A DNA stretch of 64,000 nucleotides from positions 56,193-120,192 of the forward strand of contig JADJZJ010000008.1 of the NCBI GenBank assembly GCA_016715765.1. Direction: 5' to 3'. The position numbers were made by a program, and so were the translations under genes. Positions 26,120-34,820 of this stretch are shown here, piece after piece. Position 1 is the first letter of the stretch. Each line of letters starts with the position of its first letter. The notes under the pieces are model-generated. The model had not been told where the DNA came from. It saw nothing but the letters and a program-made list of their open reading frames with translations, and made no database searches. Source of the stretch: Opitutaceae bacterium. GTDB taxonomy: Bacteria > Verrucomicrobiota > Verrucomicrobiia > Opitutales > Opitutaceae.

Positions 26120-26637
26120 GGAGATGGAAACCGATAAAAACAGAGAGCACAGAAAGCGGGGACTGCAACATCCGAGATGGGGCGGGGGTTTACACGGGGG
26201 GGGCGGCCGGGGGCAGGAGGGGAAAAGTCTGCGGGGGGGGGGCGAGGGGGGGTCGTCTTCCGTCGCGGGGTTTGAATGGAGCGACCGGTCCGAATCCTCC
26301 GCCATGCGGGGGGTAAAAAACGGTATAGACCGCCCTCCCTTCGGAACCGTGTCGTCGTCTCTTCCGAACCCTTGCGGGCGCTCGCTTGGGTCAGGCGCTC
26401 CCACCGCGCACGCCTCGTTGGAAAAAGACAGTCGTTAAAGAGCCGGGGTCGGTCTCCGACCGCCAGCAACCTCCGGGGCGAGTGCCTACCGGAGCGATGG
26501 ACACAGCCCGGGCGGGGGGTTGGGAGCAGGAGCCCCGGGCCTCGAGCCGTGGATCATCAGGCATTCGCCGCGCCCGCACCCGGCCCGATGGCGGGTTGAA
26601 CCGGTTGGATTGTCGACTAAGCTGAAGAACAACGACT
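26120..26637. other. Gene-free spacer with G-rich tract and hairpin-rich leader
   Basis: The first part (about 26160-26262) is a string of G runs of 3 to 9 bases on the plus strand. The second part, before the NHL gene, contains hairpins GTCGG-TCT-CCGAC (26448-26460) and CTCCGG-GGC-GAGT-GCC-TA-CCGGAG (26471-26494). No protein gene is supported. It may hold the promoter and a structured 5' leader of the NHL gene. Confidence 0.5.
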
Positions 26638-29121
26638 ATGCGCTGCAACTTTCTCCCCTTCAACGAGGTCGCCGCCGGGGCGGTGACCGCGCTCTGTGTC
26701 CTGCTGCTGACGGGATTGTCCGCGACCGCCCGGGCGGAATCCGTTTATCCGGCAACTCACGCCTTTGCCTCCGTGGCCGGACAACCCAGCGTGGGCAGTG
26801 CGGATGGCACGGGCAGCGCGGCGCGTTTCTATTATCCCCTGGGGCTGGCCGTGGACCCGGCCGGCAACGTCTATGTCGCTGACGAGAAAAACCACGTGAT
26901 CCGCCGGATCGCGCCCGGCGGGGTGGTCACGACCCTGGCCGGCGGATCCGGTTATCCGGGCTACGCGGATGGGCCGGCTGCGACCGCCCGTTTCCGCCTG
27001 CCCAAGGGTGTGGCGGTGGATACGGTGGGCAACCTGTACGTGGCCGATGCCGGCAACCACGCCGTCCGCAAAATCACGCCCGGCGGGGTGGTTTCCACGC
27101 TCGCGGGCAATGGCACCGCCGGCAGCGTGGATGGCATCGGCGGCGCCGCCCGTTTCCATATTCCCTCCGGCCTCGCGGTTGATTCGGCCGGCTTCGTCTA
27201 TGTCGCCGACAGTATCAACAACATCATCCGCAAGGTCGCCCCGGATGGCACGGTGAGCACGCTGGCCGGCACGGCCGGGGTCTATGGTGCGGCCGATGGC
27301 ACGGGGGCGGCGGCGGGATTCTTTTATCCGCTCGCGGTGGCGGTGGATGCCGCCGGCACGGTTTACGTGACGGAAATCGGCAACAACACGATCCGCAAGA
27401 TCACCGCCGCCGGGGTGGTCACGACCTTGGCCGGCAAGGCTGGAACCTTTGGCTCTGACGACGGATTGGGCAGCGCGGCGCGCTTCAGGTCGCCCGAAGG
27501 GATCGCCGTGGATGCGACGGGCAATGTCTTCGTGGCGGACCGGGCGATCCGCAAGATCACGCCCGCCGGTGCGGTGACGACCTTCGCCGGCGGCTCCGGC
27601 GTTGAGGGCTCGGCGGACGGCACGGGCGGTGCGGCGAGATTTCGCAGCCCCTCCGGCATCGCCGTGGATACCGCGGGCAATCTCTTCGTCAGTGATCGCG
27701 ACAACAACAACGTGCGCAGGATCACGGCGGCGGCGGATGTCACCACCTATGCGGGCGTGGGACTCGAGGCCAGCGCCGGCAGTGCGGATGGCAGCGCCAG
27801 TGCCGCCCGTTTCCGCGAGCCGGCCGGACTCGCGGTGACCGCGTCCGGCGATGTCTACGTGGCTGATGCCGGCAACCAGACGATCCGCAAGATCGCACCG
27901 TCGGGTGCCACCGTCACCTATGCCGGTGCCACCGGCCAGAGCGGCAGCACGGACGGCGCCGCGAGTGCCGCCCGGTTCATCACCCCGTTCGGCCTGGCCG
28001 CCGATGCCCAGGGCAATCTCTACGTGGCCGTCGCGGGCAACAATACGATCCGCAAGATCACCCCGGCGGGGACGGTTTCAACCTTGGCGGGTTCCAGTGC
28101 GGTGGCCGGCAGCGCGGACGGCACGGGGACCGAGGCCCGCTTCTACGCGCCCGAGGGCGTGGCGGTGGATGCGGCCGGCAATCTGTACGTGAGCGACACC
28201 GGCAACCACAAGATCCGCAAGATCACGCCGGCGGGCGTGGTCAGCACATTGGCCGGGGCGGGTGTGTCCGGCTACGCCGACGGCACGGGCGCGACCGCCC
28301 TTTTCCGCGAGCCGTCGGGCATCGCCGCCGATGCGGCCGGCAATGTCTACGTCGCCGACTGGGGCAACCACGCCATCCGCAAGATCACGCCGGCGGGTGA
28401 GGTCACGACCTTCGCCGGCAGTGGCGGCGTGCCGGGCAATGCCGACGGCACGGGCACCGCGGCGCGTTTCCAGCTGCCCAGCGGTGTGGCCGTGGATGCG
28501 GCCGGCAATGTCTATGTGGCCGACACGCTCAACCAGACGATCCGCAAGATCACTCCGGCCGGCGTGGTTTCAACCATGGGCGGTCTGCCCGAGGCCAGGG
28601 GCAGCGCGGCCGGCAAGGGGAGTGACGCCCGGTTCTCGCATCCCCTGGGCATCGCCGTGGATGCGACGGGCGCAATCTACGTGACGAACAACTTCACCGA
28701 CTCGAATTCGGTCTCCCGGGGCCAGTTGGTCGGATTCCCCCTGATCACCGTCCAGCCGCAAAGCGCGACCGTGACCGCTGGTGCCGCGGCGCAATTCTCC
28801 GTGACTGCCGCGGCCGATCCGGCGCCGACCTATCAATGGTATTTCAACGGCAATGCCATCAGTGCCGCGACCGCGAGCACCTACAGTGTGGCCGCCGCCC
28901 AGTCGGCGAACGCCGGTGACTATACCGTCGTGGTCACCAACTCCGTGGGCAGCGTGACCAGCACGAAGGCGACTCTGACCGTGAATGCCGTTGTGACGCC
29001 GCCAACGACGACGCCTTCGTCCGGTGGTGGTGGCGGCGGGGGTGCGCCGAGCGTGTGGTTCCTGGCGGCCATGGGGGCCGCCTGGCTGGTGCGGCGCCGG
29101 AGTGCGAAGTCGATGGTTTGA
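26638..29121 (+). CDS. Exported NHL-repeat beta-propeller protein with Ig-like domain and C-terminal sorting-like tail
   Basis: The product is 827 residues with a signal peptide (about 1-33). Twelve NHL repeats of ~55 residues follow, each built as ADGTGxAARFxxPxGxAVDxxGNxYVAD, NxxIRKI, TPAGVVxTLAG; repeat 5 is shortened by a few residues. An immunoglobulin-like domain comes next (PLITVQPQSATVTAGA, then TYQWYFNGNAIS). The tail is PTTTPSSGGGGGGG, a hydrophobic helix (APSVWFLAAMGAAWLV) and RRRSAK, the layout of a C-terminal protein-sorting signal similar to GlyGly-CTERM or PEP-CTERM types. It is likely anchored or processed at the cell surface and used for binding. Confidence 0.85.
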   Translation: MRCNFLPFNEVAAGAVTALCVLLLTGLSATARAESVYPATHAFASVAGQPSVGSADGTGSAARFYYPLGLAVDPAGNVYVADEKNHVIRRIAPGGVVTTLAGGSGYPGYADGPAATARFRLPKGVAVDTVGNLYVADAGNHAVRKITPGGVVSTLAGNGTAGSVDGIGGAARFHIPSGLAVDSAGFVYVADSINNIIRKVAPDGTVSTLAGTAGVYGAADGTGAAAGFFYPLAVAVDAAGTVYVTEIGNNTIRKITAAGVVTTLAGKAGTFGSDDGLGSAARFRSPEGIAVDATGNVFVADRAIRKITPAGAVTTFAGGSGVEGSADGTGGAARFRSPSGIAVDTAGNLFVSDRDNNNVRRITAAADVTTYAGVGLEASAGSADGSASAARFREPAGLAVTASGDVYVADAGNQTIRKIAPSGATVTYAGATGQSGSTDGAASAARFITPFGLAADAQGNLYVAVAGNNTIRKITPAGTVSTLAGSSAVAGSADGTGTEARFYAPEGVAVDAAGNLYVSDTGNHKIRKITPAGVVSTLAGAGVSGYADGTGATALFREPSGIAADAAGNVYVADWGNHAIRKITPAGEVTTFAGSGGVPGNADGTGTAARFQLPSGVAVDAAGNVYVADTLNQTIRKITPAGVVSTMGGLPEARGSAAGKGSDARFSHPLGIAVDATGAIYVTNNFTDSNSVSRGQLVGFPLITVQPQSATVTAGAAAQFSVTAAADPAPTYQWYFNGNAISAATASTYSVAAAQSANAGDYTVVVTNSVGSVTSTKATLTVNAVVTPPTTTPSSGGGGGGGAPSVWFLAAMGAAWLVRRRSAKSMV

Positions 29122-29294
29122 TGTAGGGCGGGGTCTCCGAACCCCGCCTGCCTTTCTTCTCTTTCGCTAGAATCCAATCTTTCTCGTTCTCTTAATCTTT
29201 CTCTTTCTCCAGCCTTGAAAATTGCGAACGATTGCGACCGAGGGCGGTCGCCCTCCCAGGCGGGGATCGGAATCCCCGCCCTACATCAAGCAAC
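29122..29294. repeat. Composite repeat spacer
   Basis: A GGGCGGGG-type half at 29122-29150 and its inverse at 29259-29286 enclose a CTTTCTC-rich stretch (29155-29215) and a GCGACCG hairpin (29231-29258). Three repeat families are thus nested in one short spacer between the NHL gene and the helicase gene. Confidence 0.75.
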
Positions 29295-31304
29295 TCACCA
29301 CCCGAAGCTGCGCTTGATGCGCAGGACTTCGTAGAGGTCGGTGGGGAGTTCCTGCAGGAACCGGCTGGGCGTCAGCAGCATGCCGCCGGGGCCGGCGCGC
29401 GAGGCGACCTTGGGGTAGCTGATGTAGAGTTCGTTCTTGGCGCGGGTCACGGCCACGTAGAACAGCCGGCGCTCCTCCTCGACATCGCCGGCCTCGATGG
29501 AGCGTCGCGTGGGCAACTGGCCGTCGGCGGCGCCGATGAGGAAGACGACGTCGTACTCTAGGCCCTTGGCCTGGTGCACCGTCGTGAGCTTGATGGCCTC
29601 GGCGTCGGGATCCACCTGGCGGTCGCTGGTCTCGCCGTTGAGCAGGACGATCTGCGCGAGCAGATCCTGCATCTCCTCGAAGCGGCTGGCGAAGCCGACG
29701 AGGGCCTTCAATTCATCGAGTCGCTCCGGGTAGTCGGCGAAGGCGCCCTTGAGGTAGTCGCCGTACCAGCCGTCAATGGCGACCTCCACCGTGGCGTCGG
29801 GCTTGGAACTGCGCATGGCCTCGGCCACCTGCGTGAGCGACACGCAGAAATTCTCCCAGTCGGGGCGCGCGTCCTTGGCGACCTTGCTCTTCACATCGTC
29901 GCTCGGCAGCACGTCGAGGAAATCCTTCGACAGCAGGCGGGCGTGGTCCGTGGCGGCGTCGTAGATTTTCTGCGCGCCCTTCTCGCCGATCTTGGGGAGG
30001 AGGATCGCGATGCGCTGCCAGGCCTGGCTGTCGCTCGGGTTGTAGACGAAGCGGAGCAGGGCGACGAGGTCGCGCACGTGCTGGCGCTCGAAGAACTTCA
30101 CGCCGCTGGTGATGTGGTAGGGCATGCCGGCGCGGGAGAGCGCGAGCTGGATTTCGAGCGCGAGGAAGTGCGAGCGGTAGAGGATGGCGATCTCGTTGGC
30201 GGAGACGCCCTCGTCCTCGGTCAGCGCGCGGATGCGCTTGAGGATGAACTCGGCCTGCTCGCGGTCGTCCATGGTCTGCACGACGAAGGGCTTCTGCGCA
30301 TGGCCGCGGGCGGCGCGCAGTTCCTTGTCGAAGTGGCGGCCCTTGGGCTGGGCGAGGAGGACGCCGTTGGCGAAGTTCAGGATCTCGGGCGTGGAGCGGT
30401 AGTTGGTCTCGATGCGGTGGATGACCGTGCCCTCGTGCCGTTCGGGGAACGACATGATGTTCTCGAAGTTCGCGCCGCGCCACGAGTAGATGCACTGGGC
30501 GTCGTCGCCCACGGCCATCACGCAGTGGTGGCCCGCGAGCCGGTCCACGATCTGCGCCTGGATGGTGTTCGTGTCCTGGTACTCGTCCACCAGCACATGG
30601 CGGAAGCGGTGCGCGAAATACTGGGCGACCTCGGGGGCCTCGCAGAGCAGCTTGAGCCAGAGCTCGAGCAGGTCGTCGTAGTCCACGACGTTCTGCGTGC
30701 GCTTGCGCTTCTCATAGGCGGCGGCGAAGGCCGGGAAGCGGTGGGAGATCTCGGCGTACTGCGGGAAGTTTTTCGTGACGGTCTCGTTGACCGGCAGCTG
30801 CGTGTTGCGCGCGAGGGAGAGGACGCTGAAGAGCGGACCGGGGCGGGGGTTGGTCTTGTCCTTGAAGAACAGGCGGTCCTCGGACTCGACGGCCTGCTTG
30901 AGCAGCGACTCCGATTCGTCGGCGTCGAGGATGGTGAAGTTCCGCGGCAGGCCGATGGTCTCGCCGTAGATGCGCAGCGCGCGGTGGCCGAGGGAGTGGA
31001 AGGTGCCGCCCCAGAAGCGCTGCGGCTCGATGCCGGTGAGGTCCTGCACGCGGTGGAGCATTTCCTTCGCGGCCTTGTTGGTGAAGGTGAGCAGCAGGAT
31101 CTCGCCGGGGCGCACGCCCTGGGCCAGCAGGTAGGCGACGCGGTAGGTCAGGGTGCGGGTCTTGCCGGAGCCGGCGCCGGCCAGCACGAGGAGCGGACCG
31201 GCGGGGGCGGTGACGGCGGCGAACTGTTCGTCATTCAGGAGCGCGCGGAAATCGATCGGCGGAATGCCCGTGGCGGGGCGGGATGAGTCGAGTTCGAAAT
31301 CCAT
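29295..31304 (-). CDS. UvrD/PcrA-type 3'-5' DNA helicase
   Basis: The product is 669 residues from the ATG at 31304 (MDFELDSS); the preceding in-frame residues are encoded by a REP element. Superfamily 1 motifs are in order: LNDEQFAAV, Walker A AGAGSGKTRT, LTFTNKAAKEM, VDEYQDTN, AVGDDAQCIYSWRGA, NYRSTPEI, TVHQAKGLEYDVVF and VAVTRAKNELY. It unwinds DNA in repair or replication restart. It is somewhat shorter than UvrD at the C-terminus. No nuclease domain is seen. Confidence 0.92.
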   Translation of the reverse strand: MDFELDSSRPATGIPPIDFRALLNDEQFAAVTAPAGPLLVLAGAGSGKTRTLTYRVAYLLAQGVRPGEILLLTFTNKAAKEMLHRVQDLTGIEPQRFWGGTFHSLGHRALRIYGETIGLPRNFTILDADESESLLKQAVESEDRLFFKDKTNPRPGPLFSVLSLARNTQLPVNETVTKNFPQYAEISHRFPAFAAAYEKRKRTQNVVDYDDLLELWLKLLCEAPEVAQYFAHRFRHVLVDEYQDTNTIQAQIVDRLAGHHCVMAVGDDAQCIYSWRGANFENIMSFPERHEGTVIHRIETNYRSTPEILNFANGVLLAQPKGRHFDKELRAARGHAQKPFVVQTMDDREQAEFILKRIRALTEDEGVSANEIAILYRSHFLALEIQLALSRAGMPYHITSGVKFFERQHVRDLVALLRFVYNPSDSQAWQRIAILLPKIGEKGAQKIYDAATDHARLLSKDFLDVLPSDDVKSKVAKDARPDWENFCVSLTQVAEAMRSSKPDATVEVAIDGWYGDYLKGAFADYPERLDELKALVGFASRFEEMQDLLAQIVLLNGETSDRQVDPDAEAIKLTTVHQAKGLEYDVVFLIGAADGQLPTRRSIEAGDVEEERRLFYVAVTRAKNELYISYPKVASRAGPGGMLLTPSRFLQELPTDLYEVLRIKRSFGW

Positions 31305-31367
31305 TAATGGCCGCAAAAAGGCGCAAAAGGCGCCGAAAGTGCAAAGGAAAACAGCGTACGACCTGAA

Positions 31368-31430
31368 TGTAGGAGCGGCTTTATGCCGCGATTGAAAACG
31401 CAACCTCGCGGCGTAAAGCCGCTCCTGCAT
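31368..31430. repeat. Paired GGAGCGGC REP elements (REPIN-like)
   Basis: TGTAGGAGCGGCTTTATGCC is followed after about 10 bases by its inverse ending GCCGCTCCTGCA. Relatives are at 20499-20523, 25151-25169, 32806-32868 and 55063-55122. The words closely resemble REP sequences known from Pseudomonas and related bacteria, which are moved by RAYT transposases. No RAYT gene is in this window. Confidence 0.85.
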
Positions 31431-31457
31431 TTGTCCAGGCGGACGCCCTGACCCGCC

Positions 31458-32570
31458 TCAATACACGTTCGGCAGGTAGGGGCGCAGATCCTCGTGCTGG
31501 AGGTTTTTGTAGGCGCGATAAACGGTCTTCAGGTTCACCTTGTCGCGGCGGGTCTTGCCGATTTCGGCCAGCAGCCGGGAGATGAACTCGGGACCGTGCT
31601 GGGCCGTAAGATTGAAAAACACCTCGGCGGCAAAAACCGTGTTGGCCTGGTTGGCCCGCATGCCCCGGATCTCGGGGGATTGGTCCTCGGCCAGCGCCCA
31701 TTTCTCCAGGTTGGCCACCGGCTTCATGTCGTCATACAGGGGGAGCTGCGCATCAATGTCGTAATAGCGCAGGGCGGCCTCGGGGCCGATTTTGTCCTCG
31801 ATGATCTTGTAGGCCACGTAACAGCCCACGCCCGCGCAGAACCAGCGCCGGTCCTTGCTGACGATATAGTTTTCCACGAGGGCGGCTTCCACGGCCTCCT
31901 GCAGCAGGGCGTGGATGCTGATGCGGAGGGACTGGGCCCGGGCCTGGAGCAGCAAGGCCTGCCGGGCCTCGGCGATCTTTTTCTCGACGAGTTCGGCGCC
32001 GGTTTCCTGGTCGCGGCTGGTGATCACGATGGGCAGGGGCCAGGTGTCGAAGTTGGTGAGGTTTTTCGGCGCCCTCACCTCGTAACCCTTCCCGTCCGCG
32101 CGCCTGACGATGCCCTCAACCGTCCGGCCGGCGTCGAGGCGGGCCATGAGATCGCTTTCGCGCCACAGCTGGAAATTCTTCAGGGAAGCCCGGGCCTGGG
32201 CGGCGACGGGGTCCGTTCTCCCGCCCAGCAGGTTGGCCCGGGCGAGGATCGCCATCATTTGCGGCGTGGCCTTGGGCAGATTCAGGTACCGGGAAATGGC
32301 GGCCAGGTACTCGTTCATATGCAGCGTGATTTCCGCGGGCGACAGCTCGATGGCCGGCGCGGGGATCGCCGCAGTCTCGGGCGCGAAGACCTGATCGATC
32401 CGGGAGCCGAATTCCAGCGCAAGATTCTCTTCGCCATCGGTATATTCAATGATCCTTCCCCCCGCATTGAGGAAACTGCGCGACGGGAAATCCGCCGCGG
32501 ATGCGGCGGTGGCCGACAGCAAAAATGACAAAAGGAAGCCGAGATGAAACCAGCGGTGTGGCTGTTGCAT
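31458..32570 (-). CDS. Secreted protein, possible degenerate peptidase-like fold
   Basis: The product is 370 residues from the ATG at 32570, which opens a signal peptide (MQQPHRWFHLGFLLSFLLS, then ATAASAADF). I do not recognise a named family. The central segment SIHALLQEAVEAALVENYIVSKDRRWFCAGVGCYVAYKI has the spacing of gluzincin peptidases (HExxH, then W..EG.A.Y) but lacks the catalytic glutamate and second histidine. It could be an inactive relative or only a chance likeness. It is probably periplasmic. A single gene with no operon context. Confidence 0.55.
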   Translation of the reverse strand: MQQPHRWFHLGFLLSFLLSATAASAADFPSRSFLNAGGRIIEYTDGEENLALEFGSRIDQVFAPETAAIPAPAIELSPAEITLHMNEYLAAISRYLNLPKATPQMMAILARANLLGGRTDPVAAQARASLKNFQLWRESDLMARLDAGRTVEGIVRRADGKGYEVRAPKNLTNFDTWPLPIVITSRDQETGAELVEKKIAEARQALLLQARAQSLRISIHALLQEAVEAALVENYIVSKDRRWFCAGVGCYVAYKIIEDKIGPEAALRYYDIDAQLPLYDDMKPVANLEKWALAEDQSPEIRGMRANQANTVFAAEVFFNLTAQHGPEFISRLLAEIGKTRRDKVNLKTVYRAYKNLQHEDLRPYLPNVY

Positions 32571-32917
32571 GGGCCGATAAGTGACTGCGTCCCGTCCGTG
32601 AGTCCAGTCTATGGTATAAGAAATTCCCGCCGTACAGTCAGCGCATAAAACGGGTGGGTGCTGATACATCTGATACAGATTCTTGGCTATGATCGGCTTG
32701 GCCACGCGTGGGGCCGGGACCGTGGGCATAAACCTAATACCAAACAACCGGTGCATAAGGGCACTAGTGGGCAGTCAGCAATTCGGTCGGTTTGTCCAGT
32801 CTGGGTGTTGGAGCAGCTTTACGCCGCGATGCTGCGTTTTCAATCGCGGCGTCAAGCCGCTCCTACAGGAAGGCAGCCGAGCCCGGGTTCAATCCTCAGG
32901 GTCGGCGACCCCGGCTG
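32571..32917. repeat. Spacer with REP pair
   Basis: The only structure I see is a REPIN-like pair at 32806-32868 (GGAGCAGCTTTACGCC facing GGCGTCAAGCCGCTCC). The rest, between the secreted-protein gene and the proB stop, shows no gene on either strand. Confidence 0.65.
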
Positions 32918-34042
32918 CTACAACAGCACCAAATTATCGCGGTGGACGACCTCGAGGCGCTTGCGATGGGGAAAAAGTGCGGCGACGGCGTCGCCTTTTT
33001 TGCCCGCGATTGCGGCAATGTCGGCGCCGGCGAAGGCGGCCTGCCCGCGGGCGATGAGCTGACCATCAGGTCCGGCGATGTTGACGACGTCACCGGCGGC
33101 AAACTCGCCGGTGGCATGGGTGACGCCGACGGCGAGGAGGCTGCGGCCCTGCTCGCGGAGCACGGGGACGGCGCAGGGGTTGACGAAAATCGTGGCGGCG
33201 GGGCGCTGGAAGTAGGCGAGCCAGCGCTTGCGGGCTTCCAGCGGCAGGCCGCTGGGCACGAAGAAGGTGCCGGTCCCGGTGCCGGCGAGGAGGCGCGTCA
33301 GGATGTCGGGTTCGGCGCCGCTGGCGATGAACACGCCGCAGCCGGCGCGGGTGGCGAGCCTTGCGGCGCTGATCTTGGAGATCATGCCGCCGGTCGCGGT
33401 CTCGCTCGTGGTGCCGCCGGCCATGGCCTCGATCTCGGGCGTGATCTTCTCGACGACGGGCACGATCTGCCTGGTGCCCTTCAGGTCGATCAGCCCGGTC
33501 GTGGTGGACAGGATGAAGAGGTATTGCGCGCGGGCGAAGCTCGCGACCATCGCGGCGAGGGTGTCGTTGTCGCCGAATTTCAGCAGGGCCTGGATTTCCG
33601 CGGCGCTGACGGTGTCGTTCTCGTTGATGACCGGGATGGTGCCGTAGGCGATGAGCTCCTCGAGGGTCTTGGCCACGCTGAGATAGCGGTCGCGGCTGCG
33701 CAGGTCCTCGTGCGTAAGCAGCACCTGGGCGACGGTGAGGCCGTGCGGCGCGAAACCGGCCTGCCAGGTTTGCATCAGCAGGCTCTGGCCGACGGCGGCG
33801 CAGGCCTGCTTCTTCGACACCTCGGCGGGACGCTTTTTCAGGCCCAGCCGGCCCATGCCGAGGCCGACGGCGCCGGAGGAGACGACAATGACCTCGGTGC
33901 CCCGGGCGCGCAGGGCGGCCATCTGGCCGCAGACGCTGGCGATGCGCGCCGTGTTGAGCTCGCCGATGCCGGACGTGAGCACACCGGTGCCGAGCTTGAC
34001 GACGATGCGCCGGGGCAGGGTCTTCTTCAGCGTGGAGAGCAT
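32918..34042 (-). CDS. proB: Glutamate 5-kinase
   Basis: The product is 374 residues. The amino-acid kinase domain is at 1-260 (IVVKLGTGVLTSG, VSSGAVGLGM, PVINENDTVS, FGDNDTLAAMVA), followed by a C-terminal PUA domain (from about 280, RSLLAVGVTHATGEF). It phosphorylates glutamate in the first step of proline synthesis. It lies downstream of frr and pyrH on the same strand, separated from frr by a 32-base-arm inverted repeat, so co-transcription is uncertain. proA is not in this window. Confidence 0.95.
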   Translation of the reverse strand: MLSTLKKTLPRRIVVKLGTGVLTSGIGELNTARIASVCGQMAALRARGTEVIVVSSGAVGLGMGRLGLKKRPAEVSKKQACAAVGQSLLMQTWQAGFAPHGLTVAQVLLTHEDLRSRDRYLSVAKTLEELIAYGTIPVINENDTVSAAEIQALLKFGDNDTLAAMVASFARAQYLFILSTTTGLIDLKGTRQIVPVVEKITPEIEAMAGGTTSETATGGMISKISAARLATRAGCGVFIASGAEPDILTRLLAGTGTGTFFVPSGLPLEARKRWLAYFQRPAATIFVNPCAVPVLREQGRSLLAVGVTHATGEFAAGDVVNIAGPDGQLIARGQAAFAGADIAAIAGKKGDAVAALFPHRKRLEVVHRDNLVLL

Positions 34043-34064
34043 GATCAGGGATCAGACCGGGGAA

Positions 34065-34151
34065 TTAACCGCAAAGAACGCAGAGAACGCAAAGATCAGA
34101 CAATCTGGTTCCCGTCCGAATCTTTGCGCTCTTTGCGTTCTTTGCGGTTAA
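34065..34151. repeat. AACCGCAAAGA-type long palindrome between frr and proB
   Basis: Two 32-base arms (34065-34096 and 34120-34151) are complementary apart from two positions and are made of the repeated word CGCAAAGA. In RNA this would be a very stable hairpin between frr and proB, possibly a terminator-like or mRNA-stabilising structure. It is a sequence variant of the AACCACAAAGA family. Confidence 0.85.
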
Positions 34152-34165
34152 CAAACTGCCCGGGC

Positions 34166-34723
34166 TCAGACCGCGAGGAGGTCCTTCTCCTTGTGGGCGA
34201 GGTGGTCGTTGACGTCCTTGATGGCCTTGTCGGTCGCGGCCTGGACGTCCTTCTCAAGGCGCTTCTCGTCGTCCTCGGAAATCTTGCCGTCCTTCTTGGC
34301 CTTCTTGAGGACTTCCATCGTGTCGCGACGGATGTTGCGGACCTGGACGCGGCCTTCCTCGGCGAGGCGGTGGGCGTTCTTCACGAATTCCAGGCGGCGT
34401 TCGCGGCTCATCTCGGGGAGTGGCACGCGGATGACCTTGCTGTCAGGGATGGGATTGAAGCCGAGGTTGGCTTCCTGGATGCCCTTCACGATGGCCTTCA
34501 TGAGGCTGACGTCCCAGGGCTGGATCTGGATGAGGCGGGCGTCGGGGGTCGAAATGGCGGCGCACTGCTTCAGGGGCGTCATGGTGCCGTAGGCCTCGAC
34601 CATGACGGATTCGACCATGGCGGGGGTGGCCTTGCCGGTGTGGATGGCGCTGAACTCGTGCAAGGTGTGGTCAACGGCCTTTTTCATCTTGGCCTGCATA
34701 TCAGTGATGGCGGGATGGCTCAT
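34166..34723 (-). CDS. frr: Ribosome recycling factor
   Basis: The product is 185 residues from the ATG at 34723 (MSHPAITDMQAKMKKAVDHTLHEF). The RRF signature runs through IHTGKATPAMVESVMVEAYG, LIQIQPWDVSLM, and RVQVRNIRRD with the helical C-terminus. It splits post-termination ribosomes together with EF-G. It follows pyrH by about 100 bases, the usual bacterial order. Confidence 0.96.
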   Translation of the reverse strand: MSHPAITDMQAKMKKAVDHTLHEFSAIHTGKATPAMVESVMVEAYGTMTPLKQCAAISTPDARLIQIQPWDVSLMKAIVKGIQEANLGFNPIPDSKVIRVPLPEMSRERRLEFVKNAHRLAEEGRVQVRNIRRDTMEVLKKAKKDGKISEDDEKRLEKDVQAATDKAIKDVNDHLAHKEKDLLAV

Positions 34724-34820
34724 GGAATTTGAGGGTTGGAATGGAGGGAAGGGAGGACGGCGCGACGGGGGGACCGGCGTCCTGAGTTCCAGCATTTAAT
34801 CCGTTTGGAGGCTTTGCCGG

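Noticed and set aside
26440..26500. SAM riboswitch upstream of the NHL gene
   Set aside because: Only short words match; the P1 stem and kink-turn cannot be found, and the downstream gene is not in methionine metabolism.
26800..28700. Regular ~165-base periodicity that might suggest a repeat array
   Set aside because: The period is that of NHL repeats in an open reading frame with synonymous drift, not a CRISPR or satellite.
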